Source: Paenibacillus prosopidis (GTDB taxonomy: Bacteria > Bacillota > Bacilli > Paenibacillales > Paenibacillaceae). From it: a DNA stretch of 64,000 nucleotides. The stretch lies in assembly GCF_003337375.1 (NCBI RefSeq), contig NZ_QPJD01000002.1, positions 434,001 through 498,000 on the forward strand, in the 5' to 3' direction. Positions 1-8,636 of this stretch are shown piece by piece. The translations under genes were made by a program, and so were the position numbers. Every line of letters begins with the position of its first letter. Position 1 is the first letter of the stretch. The notes beneath the pieces were generated by a model. That model made no database searches. It was not told the origin of the DNA and saw nothing but the letters and a program-made list of their open reading frames with translations.

Positions 1-112
1 CGTTATTAATATCTATAATCATCCGTAAATTCTCCCATCCGCTACATGCTCAAAGCCGCTCCATTTGACTTCGAATATATTATCGACCATTATTATATTA
101 CAACGTTCCTCG

Positions 113-140
113 TCCAACCATAACCGTTCAACAGCGTCTT
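113..140 (+). promoter_or_regulatory. Possible ECF sigma promoter upstream of ywaC
   Basis: TCCAAC at 113-118 and CGTCTT at 135-140 are separated by 16 bases, which resembles the AAC...CGTC signature of ECF sigma promoters. They lie about 40 bases upstream of the ywaC start. In Bacillus subtilis ywaC is transcribed by envelope-stress ECF sigma factors. An alternative sigma-A-like pair is TTGACT (65-70) and CATTAT (88-93) with a 17-base spacer. Neither has been tested, so confidence is low. Confidence 0.3.
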
Positions 141-179
141 GCCATTACACATAATTGTTATCTCAGGAGTGATTACCGT

Positions 180-809
180 ATGAAAAGCGAACAGTTGAAG
201 CAATGGGCTCATTTTTTTCTGACTTATAAATTTGCTCTTGATGAAGTGGAAACGAAGCTAAACATTTTAAATGAAGAATTTCAATTTATTCATGATTATA
301 ATCCTATTGAACATATGAAAACGAGAATTAAATCGCCTGAAAGCGTCATGCAGAAGCTCCGCCGCAAAGGTCTTGACATTACACTTGAGGATGCCAAAGC
401 CCATATACGCGATATTGCGGGCGTTAGAGTCATTTGCTCCTTCTCGACTGATATTTATCATATCGTCGAGATGATTAGCAAGCAAAGCGACATACGCGTC
501 GTCGAGTTAAAGGACTATGTAAAAAATCCAAAGCCTAATGGCTATCAAAGCATTCATTTGATTATTGAAATACCTGTTTTCCTCACGAATCGGACAGAGC
601 ATGTATTGGTTGAAATCCAAATTCGAACGATTGCCATGGATTTCTGGGCAAGCTTGGAGCACAAGATTTATTATAAATTTAATGAGCAGATTCCGCCACA
701 TATACAGCAGCAGCTCAAGGGATCGGCATCGATGATTGATTCGCTGGACAGGCACATGCTTGCTCTCAATGAAGAGGTTCAAAAGCATCGCGAACAAGCG
801 TTGAAATGA
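180..809 (+). CDS. ywaC: Small alarmone synthetase YwaC (RelP-type (p)ppGpp synthetase)
   Basis: A single-domain RelA/SpoT-family GTP pyrophosphokinase of 209 residues that makes (p)ppGpp from ATP and GDP/GTP in the cytoplasm. It has no HD hydrolase, TGS or ACT domain, as expected for a small alarmone synthetase. Visible motifs are NPIEH followed by the basic RIKSPESV stretch (about 41-56), DIAGVRVICSF (about 78-88), KNPKPNGYQSIHLI (about 115-128) and EIQIRTIAMDFWASLEHK. From memory these match the YwaC/RelP branch better than YjbM/RelQ: YKFALD near the N-terminus and MDFWASLEHKIYYK are YwaC-like. The ATG is preceded by CAGGAG. The gene stands alone on the plus strand, ends in a terminator and converges with the next gene. 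Confidence 0.93.
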   Translation: MKSEQLKQWAHFFLTYKFALDEVETKLNILNEEFQFIHDYNPIEHMKTRIKSPESVMQKLRRKGLDITLEDAKAHIRDIAGVRVICSFSTDIYHIVEMISKQSDIRVVELKDYVKNPKPNGYQSIHLIIEIPVFLTNRTEHVLVEIQIRTIAMDFWASLEHKIYYKFNEQIPPHIQQQLKGSASMIDSLDRHMLALNEEVQKHREQALK

Positions 810-813
810 AATA

Positions 814-848
814 AGCTCCCTCCCATGGAATGGGAAGGAGCTTTTTCT
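814..848. terminator. Terminator between the convergent genes ywaC and 855-1271
   Basis: The inverted repeat has arms AGCTCC-C-TCCCAT and ATGGGA-A-GGAGCT around a 3-base loop and is followed by TTTTTC on the plus strand. It terminates ywaC. On the other strand a weaker T-rich tail may also serve the convergent gene. Confidence 0.85.
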
Positions 849-854
849 TACTTT

Positions 855-1271
855 TTAGGTTACTGCATAATAAAAGGGTACGATGACTAAATTTAATGCT
901 AATGCAATAATTCCGATTGCCATAGACCAACCACCGAGTGCGCGCGCACCTTGCCGGAAAGCGATAAAACCGAGCACTGCCGCCGTTGCTCCAAGCAATA
1001 CCGGCCAGATAAACCACGAAGCTAACGCAAAGACAAGTGCTATCCAACCGAGTGCGCGGCCTCCTGTATCGGTTTCCGCACGCTCTGGTTTTTCTACATA
1101 CCGGTCCTCTCTCCGATCTGCTGGAACAACGGGAGTACCGACCGCAAAATCAGCCGCCATTTCTTCGTTAAAGTTATCTAAATCGCCTGCTGCATCTTCC
1201 CGATTGTGTGCTGCTGCCGTCAGATCACGATCATCCAGCAGTCGTTTATAATCTTCTTCATACTTACCCAT
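855..1271 (-). CDS. Small two-helix membrane protein (DUF4190-like)
   Basis: A 138-residue protein with a soluble, acidic and charged N-terminal half (about 1-70) and two hydrophobic segments (about 74-96 and 110-136). The second half has the look of DUF4190-type proteins: GWIALVFALASWFIWP, then VLGFIAFRQGARALGGWSMAIGII. The function is unknown. The ATG at 1271 follows a good AAGGAGTGAT ribosome-binding site. It is followed by a convergent terminator and lies just downstream of the DUF1540 gene, probably on the same transcript. Confidence 0.7.
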   Translation of the reverse strand: MGKYEEDYKRLLDDRDLTAAAHNREDAAGDLDNFNEEMAADFAVGTPVVPADRREDRYVEKPERAETDTGGRALGWIALVFALASWFIWPVLLGATAAVLGFIAFRQGARALGGWSMAIGIIALALNLVIVPFYYAVT

Positions 1272-1277
1272 CGACCA

Positions 1278-1490
1278 TCACTCCTTTGGTTTAAAGGTGA
1301 GGCAGCATGTCGCCGCAGATTGCTTCGCCTGATCCTTATGGAAAACTCCAAGCTCATCTCCAGCAAACTCTTCGTTAAAACGCACTCCTGCGTGCTGGTC
1401 GATTTCTACTTTAATCTCTTTAGCGCCACAGTTGTTGCCTTCCTCCCAGAAGTTACAGTTTGCTACACTACATGCCACGCCTTTCGGCAT
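1278..1490 (-). CDS. DUF1540 domain protein (small Cys-rich)
   Basis: A 70-residue protein starting MPKGVACSVANCNFW. The spaced cysteines (CSVANCNFWEEGNNCGA and a terminal CC) follow the DUF1540 pattern, a small cysteine-rich family common in spore formers and suspected to bind metal. Function is unknown. A longer in-frame reading up to 1538 exists. The start at 1490 is preferred because GGAGGTGA sits at the right distance before it and family members begin here. It is 6 bases upstream of the DUF4190-like gene. Confidence 0.82.
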   Translation of the reverse strand: MPKGVACSVANCNFWEEGNNCGAKEIKVEIDQHAGVRFNEEFAGDELGVFHKDQAKQSAATCCLTFKPKE

Positions 1491-1544
1491 AAAAAAATCA
1501 CCTCCATTATCAAGTTTCCCTGACCGGAAGTGATTCATTCTGCC

Positions 1545-2045
1545 TTATTTTTGTCCTTGCATGCGGCGCTGCGTCATGTAGTCATTTTCGTAATAGGCCA
1601 ATTCGTCACGAAGCTCCTCGAAAATTTTCGAAATTCCAAGTACAATGTCGCGCGATTCGCGGATTGGCTTATAACGGAAACGAATAGCATCTTGGCCGGT
1701 GTAAGCATAACGCCCATCTTCGGAATAACACTCGTTCTTCGGATAGAAAAACGCGCTAACGCATTGGTGATAAACTTCATATAGAACGCGTTCCGCATAA
1801 TCCGTATCGAAAGTGGGCCGTCTGAGCAGAACTCCCAGCTTTTCAACCGAGACTTCAGAAAACACCAACAAATGTCTCAAATCAGATAACAAGCCTTTGT
1901 AAAAGGTTTGGGCTTCTTCTCCATTGTCCTCTCCGGTCAATTGGAGCAAAGCGTAGCTGTTCAGAAACGGTTCCAGCTGGCTTACCACTTCTTTAAGCTT
2001 CGTTCGTGTTGATTCAGTTAGCGCTTTGACTTTAGCAGATGGCAT
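1545..2045 (-). CDS. ypuI: YpuI family protein (DUF3907)
   Basis: A 166-residue cytoplasmic protein, mostly helical, with no signal peptide or membrane segment. The sequence (FNSYALLQLTGE and FYKGLLSDLRHLLVFSEV near the N-terminus, YEVYHQCVSAFFYPKNE and RYAYTGQDAIRFRY later) fits the YpuI/DUF3907 family of Bacillales, which has no established function. I chose the ATG at 2045 (MPSAKVKAL) because it follows AAAGGGGATC. The in-frame extension to 2120 has no ribosome-binding site. It is divergent from the subtilase gene. Confidence 0.75.
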   Translation of the reverse strand: MPSAKVKALTESTRTKLKEVVSQLEPFLNSYALLQLTGEDNGEEAQTFYKGLLSDLRHLLVFSEVSVEKLGVLLRRPTFDTDYAERVLYEVYHQCVSAFFYPKNECYSEDGRYAYTGQDAIRFRYKPIRESRDIVLGISKIFEELRDELAYYENDYMTQRRMQGQK

Positions 2046-2261
2046 ATAGGTAGATCCCCTTTCATAATCCAAACAAACGAATTTCACAAAAAATTTATAA
2101 GCATCAACATCGTACCACAAATTACATCGAAGTGGTACTGGCGATTGATGCTTTAGCTCGCATATTTTCTTCGCTGAAACCCGAACCTATAGTTTAGGCT
2201 CATGATCAAGCGTTAACGGCTTACGCAGATTTCAAAAGAACGATTACTGGAGGTTTCAAGT

Positions 2262-4112
2262 ATGCGAAATTATTGGATTGGTGCCTTTACAATTTTAGCC
2301 GTGGCTGCACTACTTATACCTACAACGCCAATTTTCAACCCTAATGATGCTGAAAAAACACCGAGATCAGCCAACTTCTCAGCAAAACGTGAACAAACGC
2401 TTAAGTTATCAGCGGTTCAGAACGATATGAACGCGACCGCCATGCTTTGTACATCGGAATGTTCCAAGGATTTTCAAAAGCTCATGAATGCAAGCATGGG
2501 TTCAAAATCAGAGGCGAATGGGCATATCAAGCAAATGATGCATGAGCATATGCATATGAGCTACATTAGCTGGATATCCGGCGATCGCAGCGTTAGTCGC
2601 GGCATCATTCCGAAAACAACAAATGGCCAAGCAGAAGCTTTTGTTGATGAAGCTAAAGCCCAAGTGAGCAAGGGTGCTAAGTACGAGTCCGCCGCTTTCA
2701 ATGCAAAAGACGGCAGCAGATATATGGTACTTGGAGTGCCCGACACAAAGCATACCGGCATCGGCGTGGTCGGTGTAATTAAGCAGGATATCGTAAAATC
2801 GGTTGAAAAGCATCAAATGCGCAACCTGCGCCTTGTTCCGTATCCGGCAGAGGGCAATTACAAAATTGAATCGGTTAAGCCAAATTCAACGGTTGATACG
2901 ACCGTCCGTTCAGGAGAAGATAACGCGAACGCGAGCCATTACCACGTTCGCGATGTTGTTGTTCATTTCACTAAACCATTGTCAGACACTGAAATGCAGC
3001 GAATAAAAAATGAAATTAATGCGGAGTCCGTTAAGAAAATGGGGGACACCTTCGTATTCCGGTCCAAAAACATCGAAACGAAGCAGCTCATGCAATATTT
3101 TAAACAATCCTGGAATACGGAATATACCGAACCGCATTATTTATATTTGACGAATGAAACGACAGAATCGATTGTGCCTAATGACGCTTTATATTCAGAA
3201 TATCAATGGAATTTGCCTTCGATTGAAGCGGAAAAAGGATGGAATGTTTCCAAAGGTGACGAGCAGGTTATCGTTGCGGTTCTAGATACTGGTGTGCAAA
3301 GTAACCACCCCGATCTAAAAGGCAAGCTCATTGAAGGCATTAATCTGGTTGATGAGGAAGCAGAGCCGGACGACGATGTCGGACATGGAACTCACGTTTC
3401 AGGAATTATTGGAGCAACTGTTAACAATGGCGAAGGCGTTGCGGGAGTCTCTTGGTTTAACAAAATCATGCCGGTCAAGGTACTCGACAGCAGCGGTGCA
3501 GGCTCTACCTATACCGTTGCGCAAGGCATTATTTGGGCGGTCGACCATGGCGCCAAGGTAATAAACATGAGTCTTGGCAATTACGCAGAGGCTGACTTTT
3601 TGCATGATGCCATCAAATATGCGTATGAACGCGATGTGGTCATGATCGCAGCCAGCGGAAATGACAATACAGACCGCCCTGGATACCCGGCAGCTTATCC
3701 GGAAGTATTCGCAGTAGCGGCAACCGACAGTAATAAGGAGAAAGCTACCTTCTCCAACTACGGTGATTATATTGACGTCGCTGCTCCAGGCGACAGCATC
3801 GCTAGTACGTATCCAGGCAGCCAGTATGCAGCGCTATCCGGCACGTCGATGGCAAGCCCTCACGTCGCTGCGCTGGCTGGTTTAATACGTTCCGTAAATC
3901 CTGAGCTCTCAAACGTGGAAGTAATGGAAATTATGCGGAAATCCGCTATTGATTTAGGTGACGAAGGTAAAGACAATTATTTCGGCTATGGAGAAATCGA
4001 TGTCGAAAAAGCGCTCCAAGCAGCATCCTCGTTTGGTGGAGCACTACAGACTTATCCCGATCTAGTTAAACGCAGACTCGAGCACATCACAACTAAATAC
4101 GAACGGAATTAG
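2262..4112 (+). CDS. Membrane-anchored or secreted S8 family serine protease (subtilase)
   Basis: A 616-residue subtilisin-like serine protease. An N-terminal hydrophobic segment (about 5-25) acts as a signal peptide or anchor. Residues about 26-225 form an unusual N-terminal region with two close cysteines (CTSEC) and a His/Met-rich stretch. Residues about 228-300 resemble a propeptide. The catalytic domain follows: Asp342 in VAVLDTGV, His375 in GHGTHVSG, the oxyanion Asn in IAASGND and Ser529 in LSGTSMASPHVAA. All triad residues are present. The ATG follows a GGAGG site 9 bases upstream. The gene is alone on the plus strand, divergent from ypuI and ended by a strong hairpin. The substrate cannot be inferred. 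Confidence 0.93.
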   Translation: MRNYWIGAFTILAVAALLIPTTPIFNPNDAEKTPRSANFSAKREQTLKLSAVQNDMNATAMLCTSECSKDFQKLMNASMGSKSEANGHIKQMMHEHMHMSYISWISGDRSVSRGIIPKTTNGQAEAFVDEAKAQVSKGAKYESAAFNAKDGSRYMVLGVPDTKHTGIGVVGVIKQDIVKSVEKHQMRNLRLVPYPAEGNYKIESVKPNSTVDTTVRSGEDNANASHYHVRDVVVHFTKPLSDTEMQRIKNEINAESVKKMGDTFVFRSKNIETKQLMQYFKQSWNTEYTEPHYLYLTNETTESIVPNDALYSEYQWNLPSIEAEKGWNVSKGDEQVIVAVLDTGVQSNHPDLKGKLIEGINLVDEEAEPDDDVGHGTHVSGIIGATVNNGEGVAGVSWFNKIMPVKVLDSSGAGSTYTVAQGIIWAVDHGAKVINMSLGNYAEADFLHDAIKYAYERDVVMIAASGNDNTDRPGYPAAYPEVFAVAATDSNKEKATFSNYGDYIDVAAPGDSIASTYPGSQYAALSGTSMASPHVAALAGLIRSVNPELSNVEVMEIMRKSAIDLGDEGKDNYFGYGEIDVEKALQAASSFGGALQTYPDLVKRRLEHITTKYERN

Positions 4113-4128
4113 TTTCATTGACGCAATA

Positions 4129-4159
4129 AAGCACCCTTCGCATTCGAAGGGTGCTTTTT
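4129..4159. terminator. Bidirectional terminator between the subtilase gene and rnpB
   Basis: A perfect inverted repeat, GCACCCTTCG and CGAAGGGTGC, with a short loop and TTTTTG on the plus strand. On the minus strand it is followed by TTTATTG. It serves the subtilase gene and the convergent RNase P RNA gene. Confidence 0.9.
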
Positions 4160-4174
4160 GTACGTTCGTTCGTG

Positions 4175-4590
4175 CGGAAAGTTTGCCGTAAGCCGGGTTC
4201 TGTACTTCTGGTGGTTTTAACGGGAACGACCCTCCCACGATGAAGCGACAATCATCTATCTAGGCCGCACATTACTGAGCGGCTCCAGCAACCAACCCGG
4301 ACGCGCCTCAGGCTAAGGCTGCAGCCTTAACGGCTGCTGCGTCCTCTCGGTCTTGCTCCAGATGGGGTTTACCAGGAACATAGTCACCTATGCTCCTCGT
4401 GGTCTCTTACACCACGGTTCCACCCTTACCTGTGCCGGCTATAAGCCGGCCATCGGCGGTCCATTTCTGTGGCACTATCCTTCAGCTCGCGCTGACTGGA
4501 CGTTATCCAGCATCCTGCCCTGTGGAGCCCGGACTTTCCTCTCGCGGCAACAAGGCCGCCAGCGATTGTCTGTCAAACTTTCCGGGTGCA
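4175..4590 (-). ncRNA. rnpB: RNase P RNA (rnpB), type A architecture
   Basis: The catalytic RNA of ribonuclease P, about 410 nucleotides, which removes 5' leaders from pre-tRNAs. The minus strand shows GAGGAAAGTCCGGGCTCC, CCGCCGATGGCC, CAGGTAAGGGTG, GGTAAACCCC, GCGGCCTAGATAGATGATTG and the 3' ACAGAACCCGGCTTA. The P1 arms CGGAAAGTTTG and CAAACTTTCCG pair at 4574-4584 and 4175-4185. These signatures match the type A (E. coli-like) form, not the type B form of Bacillus subtilis. The 5' end is placed from the promoter and is approximate. Confidence 0.95.
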
Positions 4591-4596
4591 TCGTTA

Positions 4597-4625
4597 AGTA
4601 TACAAGGTATTTTACAAAAGCTCAA
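4597..4625 (-). promoter_or_regulatory. rnpB promoter
   Basis: On the minus strand TTGAGC (4625-4620) and TATACT (4602-4597) are separated by 17 bases. This is a good sigma-A promoter that would start RNase P RNA transcription near 4590. Confidence 0.8.
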
Positions 4626-4648
4626 CCCTGAAACGAATACCAATATGC

Positions 4649-5770
4649 TTAAATGAAGGTAAAAGGCTCCGTATTTAAGGATGAAGCAATAGCTGTCGTT
4701 TCATATTTGCTGTTCGTAAGCTGCTCATTAAGCCAGTCGGCGACACGCTGCTTCATAATCTTCTCGATGTTATGACCAGGATCAATTATTGTCATACCGG
4801 CAGCAAGCGCATCATGAGCCGTGTGGTAATCTACATCTCCCGTAATTAGAACATCCACCCCGGCGAAAATGGCATGGCGCACATATTTGGCACCCGCTCC
4901 CCCGAGTACAGCCGCTTTATGGATCACCCGGTCAAGCGGTCCGACAACCCGAACGGCAGGAACTTCGAATATCGTCTTAGTCTGCTCCGCAAGCTCACCT
5001 AAGCTAATAGGTTGTCCGAGCTTGCCTGCCCGGCCAAGTCCGAACGAGCGCCCCTTTAAATCCATCGGATACAGATCATAAGCAACCTCTTCGTAAGGAT
5101 GTGCTTTGAGCATGGCCTGCACAGTCTTTCGGTGCACACTGTAGGGTACGATCGTCTCTATTCGGATTTCATCAGACTTTTCGAGCTTGCCTGGTTCGCC
5201 GATATACGGCTTCGTGCCGGGGCCGGGAATAAACGTGCCTGTCCCTTTTATGTTGAAGCTGCAATGACTATAGCTGCCAATCTCACCAGCACCCGCTCTT
5301 AATATCGCTTCCAGCACCTGTTCATGATGGCTTTCCGGAACGAATACAACGAGCTTATACAGCTTATCTGTGTGGACCTCCTCCAGGCATTGGCGGTCAT
5401 CAGGCGCGATACCAATCAAATCGGCAAGCCAATCATTAATTCCGCCAACGGCTACATCCAAGTTGGTATGTGAAATATATACGGCAATATCGTTTTTAAT
5501 GAGTTTTTCATATAATTGACCCGCAGCCGTCGAAGTATCAAGCTTGGCAAGCGGTCGGTATATAATAGCATGATGGGCAATGATAAGATCCACGCCTGCT
5601 TCAACAGCTTCATCGACAACGGAATCCGTCACATCCAACGCAGTCATTATTTTTTTTATCGGTTTGTTCAATGTTCCGAGCTGAAGTCCAATTTTATCAT
5701 TTTCAACTGCAAAATGCTTTGGAGCTAGCTTCTCCATTAACTGGATAACGGTTTGACCATGGGCAAACAT
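4649..5770 (-). CDS. yqfO: Nif3-like dinuclear metal-center protein YqfO
   Basis: A 373-residue member of the Nif3/YqfO (GTP cyclohydrolase I type 2/NIF3) family, which forms toroidal hexamers with a dinuclear metal site. Visible metal ligands include His66-His67 in DLIIAHHAII, Asp105 in SHTNLDVAVGG and the C-terminal DPGHNIEKIM (H...E). The length implies the PII-like insert seen in B. subtilis YqfO (about 125-240, with HYGY-like aromatic/His content) between the two Nif3 halves. The cellular role is unproven. It overlaps trmK by 34 bases, and the trmK-yqfO pairing after sigA is conserved in Bacillales. Confidence 0.93.
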   Translation of the reverse strand: MFAHGQTVIQLMEKLAPKHFAVENDKIGLQLGTLNKPIKKIMTALDVTDSVVDEAVEAGVDLIIAHHAIIYRPLAKLDTSTAAGQLYEKLIKNDIAVYISHTNLDVAVGGINDWLADLIGIAPDDRQCLEEVHTDKLYKLVVFVPESHHEQVLEAILRAGAGEIGSYSHCSFNIKGTGTFIPGPGTKPYIGEPGKLEKSDEIRIETIVPYSVHRKTVQAMLKAHPYEEVAYDLYPMDLKGRSFGLGRAGKLGQPISLGELAEQTKTIFEVPAVRVVGPLDRVIHKAAVLGGAGAKYVRHAIFAGVDVLITGDVDYHTAHDALAAGMTIIDPGHNIEKIMKQRVADWLNEQLTNSKYETTAIASSLNTEPFTFI

Positions 5771-6519
5771 TTCAATACCTCCTCAAGCACGTTGATCTCT
5801 GCCTTGAATTGCTCCAGCTTTCGGGCAGACTCGGGTAAATCCGAACCAGAAAGCTGTTTGCAGATTCGCTCCAGCTTCTCCAGCTCATGGCGCCATTTTT
5901 TAAATAAAATGGGCTGCGGGTCCCGGAGCAAGTGAGGCCCCATTTTCTTCAATACGGAATATTCGGTCTCTTTGGAAAGCATTAGCGGCAAGAAGTCACC
6001 ATTATACAATTGGGCATTTAGAGCATCTGCTTCAGCCGATCTGACAGCATGCATAATCTCATAAATTTTGCCGTCTTCCTCAATAATGCATTCTTTTGCC
6101 AAATACCAGCTGCGCTCCAGCAACCAAGCCCGCACTAATTCTTCACCTACATTAGGCTGCAGCACAAGCTCTTTAACCCCTACAAGCTTGCCAGCCTTAT
6201 AGCCAGCCTCCAAAATGTCGCTCATTAAGCTGCCGCCCATGCCAGCTATCGTTACTGTGTCTGCTTCTCCAGGCTCAAGAACACTTAATCCATCGCCTTG
6301 TCTTACTGTCAAACGTGACGACAAGCCGGCATCTGCCCCTTGCTTTCGTGCAGCCTCATATGGCCCACGATTCAATTCACCCGCAATAGCGCTAGGGCAT
6401 TTATCGATTTGAAGCAAATATACAGGCAGCATCGCATGATCCGAACCTATATCGGCAATTCGAGAGCCTGCAGTTACAAAATCCGCAATCAATTGCAGAC
6501 GTCTAGATAGTTTTAACAT
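5737..6519 (-). CDS. trmK: tRNA (adenine(22)-N1)-methyltransferase TrmK
   Basis: A 260-residue SAM-dependent methyltransferase that makes m1A22 in tRNA. The family motif I variant IADIGSDHAMLPVYLL is at the N-terminus, followed by AGMGGSLMSDIL and VLQPNVGEELVRAWL, both typical of TrmK/YqfN. The C-terminus is predicted to be coiled coil. The start is set at 6519 (MLKLSRRLQ) because its ATG overlaps the TAA of the upstream gene as TAATG. A longer reading to 6540 has no ribosome-binding site. Translational coupling to the membrane protein upstream is likely. Confidence 0.93.
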   Translation of the reverse strand: MLKLSRRLQLIADFVTAGSRIADIGSDHAMLPVYLLQIDKCPSAIAGELNRGPYEAARKQGADAGLSSRLTVRQGDGLSVLEPGEADTVTIAGMGGSLMSDILEAGYKAGKLVGVKELVLQPNVGEELVRAWLLERSWYLAKECIIEEDGKIYEIMHAVRSAEADALNAQLYNGDFLPLMLSKETEYSVLKKMGPHLLRDPQPILFKKWRHELEKLERICKQLSGSDLPESARKLEQFKAEINVLEEVLKCLPMVKPLSS

Positions 6520-7355
6520 TATACAACCCACACCATCCATTGTTTTCGCATTGAAAATAGTAAGCCTCCACCGATGCCGATCTTGATAAGAAGCTGCAAT
6601 TGAAGCATTGCCGCATCATCTATAAACATCATTGCATACAGCTCTGGCATAAACCAAACAAGTGAGCAAGTTAAAAACAAAACAGCAGAAACGGGCTTAG
6701 ACCAGCGGTTAACGAACCAACTGCTCCAGCCGAATAAACAAGCGATAGGTAGCCAGTATAACTGAATTTCATACCACTTGGAATCAATCATGAATTGCGA
6801 CAGAAGCCATGCATAAACAAGAATAGCGGCCAGCCATCCGCATAAATGCAATAGATGGATACGTACAGCAATACCATATATAACCCAGAACAGCGCGCAG
6901 GCAGCAAGCAATGCCGTCTTCCAGCCCCACTCGTTCAGCCCGTGTTCATTCAGCATATACAAGCCGCCTCCGAGCAGCAGAAGCATTCCCGTGCTCGTCA
7001 GCGCTAACCCTGCGGCTTCGTTCCGGCTGCGAAGTCGTTGCCCGATCCATAAAAAAACGGCCACCGAACCCCCTACAACCGCCATTTGCAATAACGGATG
7101 AAATTCGTTAAAATAAAGCACAACAAAGGAAATTAAGGTAAAAGTTCCAAATGTAAGTAGCCATTGCAAGCCAGTCGCCCGTTGTACTGCGGCAATAGCT
7201 TTACCAACCGTGCTATGCTGCACATTCGCAGTATGTAAAGCATCTTGATCAGCATATAAATTCAGCAGAAAATCACAATACTGATCCGGCAGCAGCTTGC
7301 TGCGACGCCAATGATCAATTTCTTTCACGATAATTTGCCGACGATCCTGATTCAT
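6519..7355 (-). CDS. Uncharacterised multi-pass membrane protein between rpoD and trmK
   Basis: A 278-residue protein with a soluble N-terminal segment of about 60 residues (MNQDRRQIIVKEIDHWRRSK...) followed by roughly 8 hydrophobic segments from about residue 63 to the end. The charged, helical N-terminus ahead of many transmembrane helices recalls DUF2157-type proteins, but I cannot place it firmly. In B. subtilis the same interval carries the cytochrome cccA instead. The start has AAAGGA upstream. It is translationally coupled to trmK (TAATG). No function is proposed. Confidence 0.7.
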   Translation of the reverse strand: MNQDRRQIIVKEIDHWRRSKLLPDQYCDFLLNLYADQDALHTANVQHSTVGKAIAAVQRATGLQWLLTFGTFTLISFVVLYFNEFHPLLQMAVVGGSVAVFLWIGQRLRSRNEAAGLALTSTGMLLLLGGGLYMLNEHGLNEWGWKTALLAACALFWVIYGIAVRIHLLHLCGWLAAILVYAWLLSQFMIDSKWYEIQLYWLPIACLFGWSSWFVNRWSKPVSAVLFLTCSLVWFMPELYAMMFIDDAAMLQLQLLIKIGIGGGLLFSMRKQWMVWVV

Positions 7356-7434
7356 AGACGTCCGTTTTCCTTTCGGTCTCGGCTTGAGTTTGATTCTGAT
7401 TCAAGGCCTGAGCCTATGTATAATTCGTTACTGA

Positions 7435-7468
7435 GAAAAAAAGACCTCGCTGCACGCGCAGAAAGGTC
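7435..7468 (-). terminator. rpoD terminator
   Basis: On the minus strand the hairpin GACCT...AGGTC encloses CTGCGCGTGCAG pairing and is followed by a run of eight T residues. It lies 20 bases after the rpoD stop codon and ends the dnaG-rpoD transcript. Confidence 0.88.
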
Positions 7469-7487
7469 ATTATTGTAAATAAACAAT

Positions 7488-8618
7488 TTATTCAAGGAAG
7501 TCCTTTAACCGCTTGCTGCGGCTAGGATGACGTAATTTGCGAAGCGCTTTAGCTTCGATCTGACGAATACGCTCACGCGTTACGCCAAATACTTTGCCTA
7601 CTTCTTCCAGCGTTCTTGTACGGCCATCATCTAGTCCGAAGCGAAGACGAAGAACATTCTCTTCTCTTTCGGTTAACGTATCCAGAACATCCTCAAGCTG
7701 TTCTTTGAGCAGCTCGTATGCTGCTGCATCAGCAGGAGCAAGCGCTTCTTGATCTTCAATAAAATCTCCGAGATGGGAATCGTCTTCTTCCCCGATTGGC
7801 GTCTCGAGCGATACCGGCTCTTGAGCAATTTTCATGATCTCGCGAACTTTCTCGGTGCTGAGCTCCATCTCCGCCGCAATTTCTTCCGGCGTTGGTTCAC
7901 GTCCAAGCTCTTGAAGCAATTGACGGGATACCCGGATTAATTTATTGATCGTTTCCACCATATGAACAGGAATCCGAATTGTACGGGCTTGGTCAGCGAT
8001 TGCGCGGGTGATGGCTTGACGAATCCACCAAGTCGCGTACGTACTGAATTTGAAACCTTTTTGATGGTCAAACTTCTCAACCGCTTTGATAAGACCCATA
8101 TTCCCCTCTTGAATCAAGTCAAGGAATAACATTCCTCTACCGACATAACGTTTCGCGATACTAACCACGAGACGCAAGTTAGCTTCGGCAAGTCTCCGCT
8201 TAGCTTCTTCATCACCATTTTCGATCCGTTGCGCAAGCTCTACCTCATCATCCGCGGAAAGAAGCGGAACACGACCGATTTCCTTCAAGTACATCCGCAC
8301 AGGGTCATTGATTTTGATACCCGGAGGCAATGCCAGATCATCATCAAAGTTGAAATCGTCCTGCTCACGTTCTTGCTCTTCCCCTCCGGCAGCGAGTGGA
8401 TTATCTTCATCGTTTTCGTTCAGTACCTCGATGCCAAAATCATCGAGCTGTTCAAAAAATTCATCAATTTGTTCTGGATCTTGATCGAATGGAGAGAGTT
8501 TCTCCATAATTTCTTTATACGTCAAAGAAGACCTCTTCTTGCCTTGCTCGATCAATTGATCCTTCACATGATCCAGTTTTTGTTCGGTATCTAGTTCAGT
8601 ATGTTGATCATTCGCCAT
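7488..8618 (-). CDS. rpoD: RNA polymerase primary sigma factor SigA (RpoD)
   Basis: The housekeeping sigma factor, 376 residues, close to the B. subtilis SigA length. An acidic linker (about 60-100) precedes region 1.2 ([16 protein letters not shown]), region 2 ([52 protein letters not shown]), region 3, and region 4 with the [23 protein letters not shown] and the terminal [14 protein letters not shown] is preceded by GGGGGGAGGG. It is 18 bases downstream of dnaG, the conserved macromolecular-synthesis operon order. Confidence 0.98.
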   Translation of the reverse strand: MANDQHTELDTEQKLDHVKDQLIEQGKKRSSLTYKEIMEKLSPFDQDPEQIDEFFEQLDDFGIEVLNENDEDNPLAAGGEEQEREQDDFNFDDDLALPPGIKINDPVRMYLKEIGRVPLLSADDEVELAQRIENGDEEAKRRLAEANLRLVVSIAKRYVGRGMLFLDLIQEGNMGLIKAVEKFDHQKGFKFSTYATWWIRQAITRAIADQARTIRIPVHMVETINKLIRVSRQLLQELGREPTPEEIAAEMELSTEKVREIMKIAQEPVSLETPIGEEDDSHLGDFIEDQEALAPADAAAYELLKEQLEDVLDTLTEREENVLRLRFGLDDGRTRTLEEVGKVFGVTRERIRQIEAKALRKLRHPSRSKRLKDFLE

Positions 8619-8636
8619 ATTCCGACTCCCTCCCCC

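Noticed and set aside
4353..4656. Two short open frames in the RNase P RNA region
   Set aside because: They overlap the structured RNA gene and have no ribosome-binding site.
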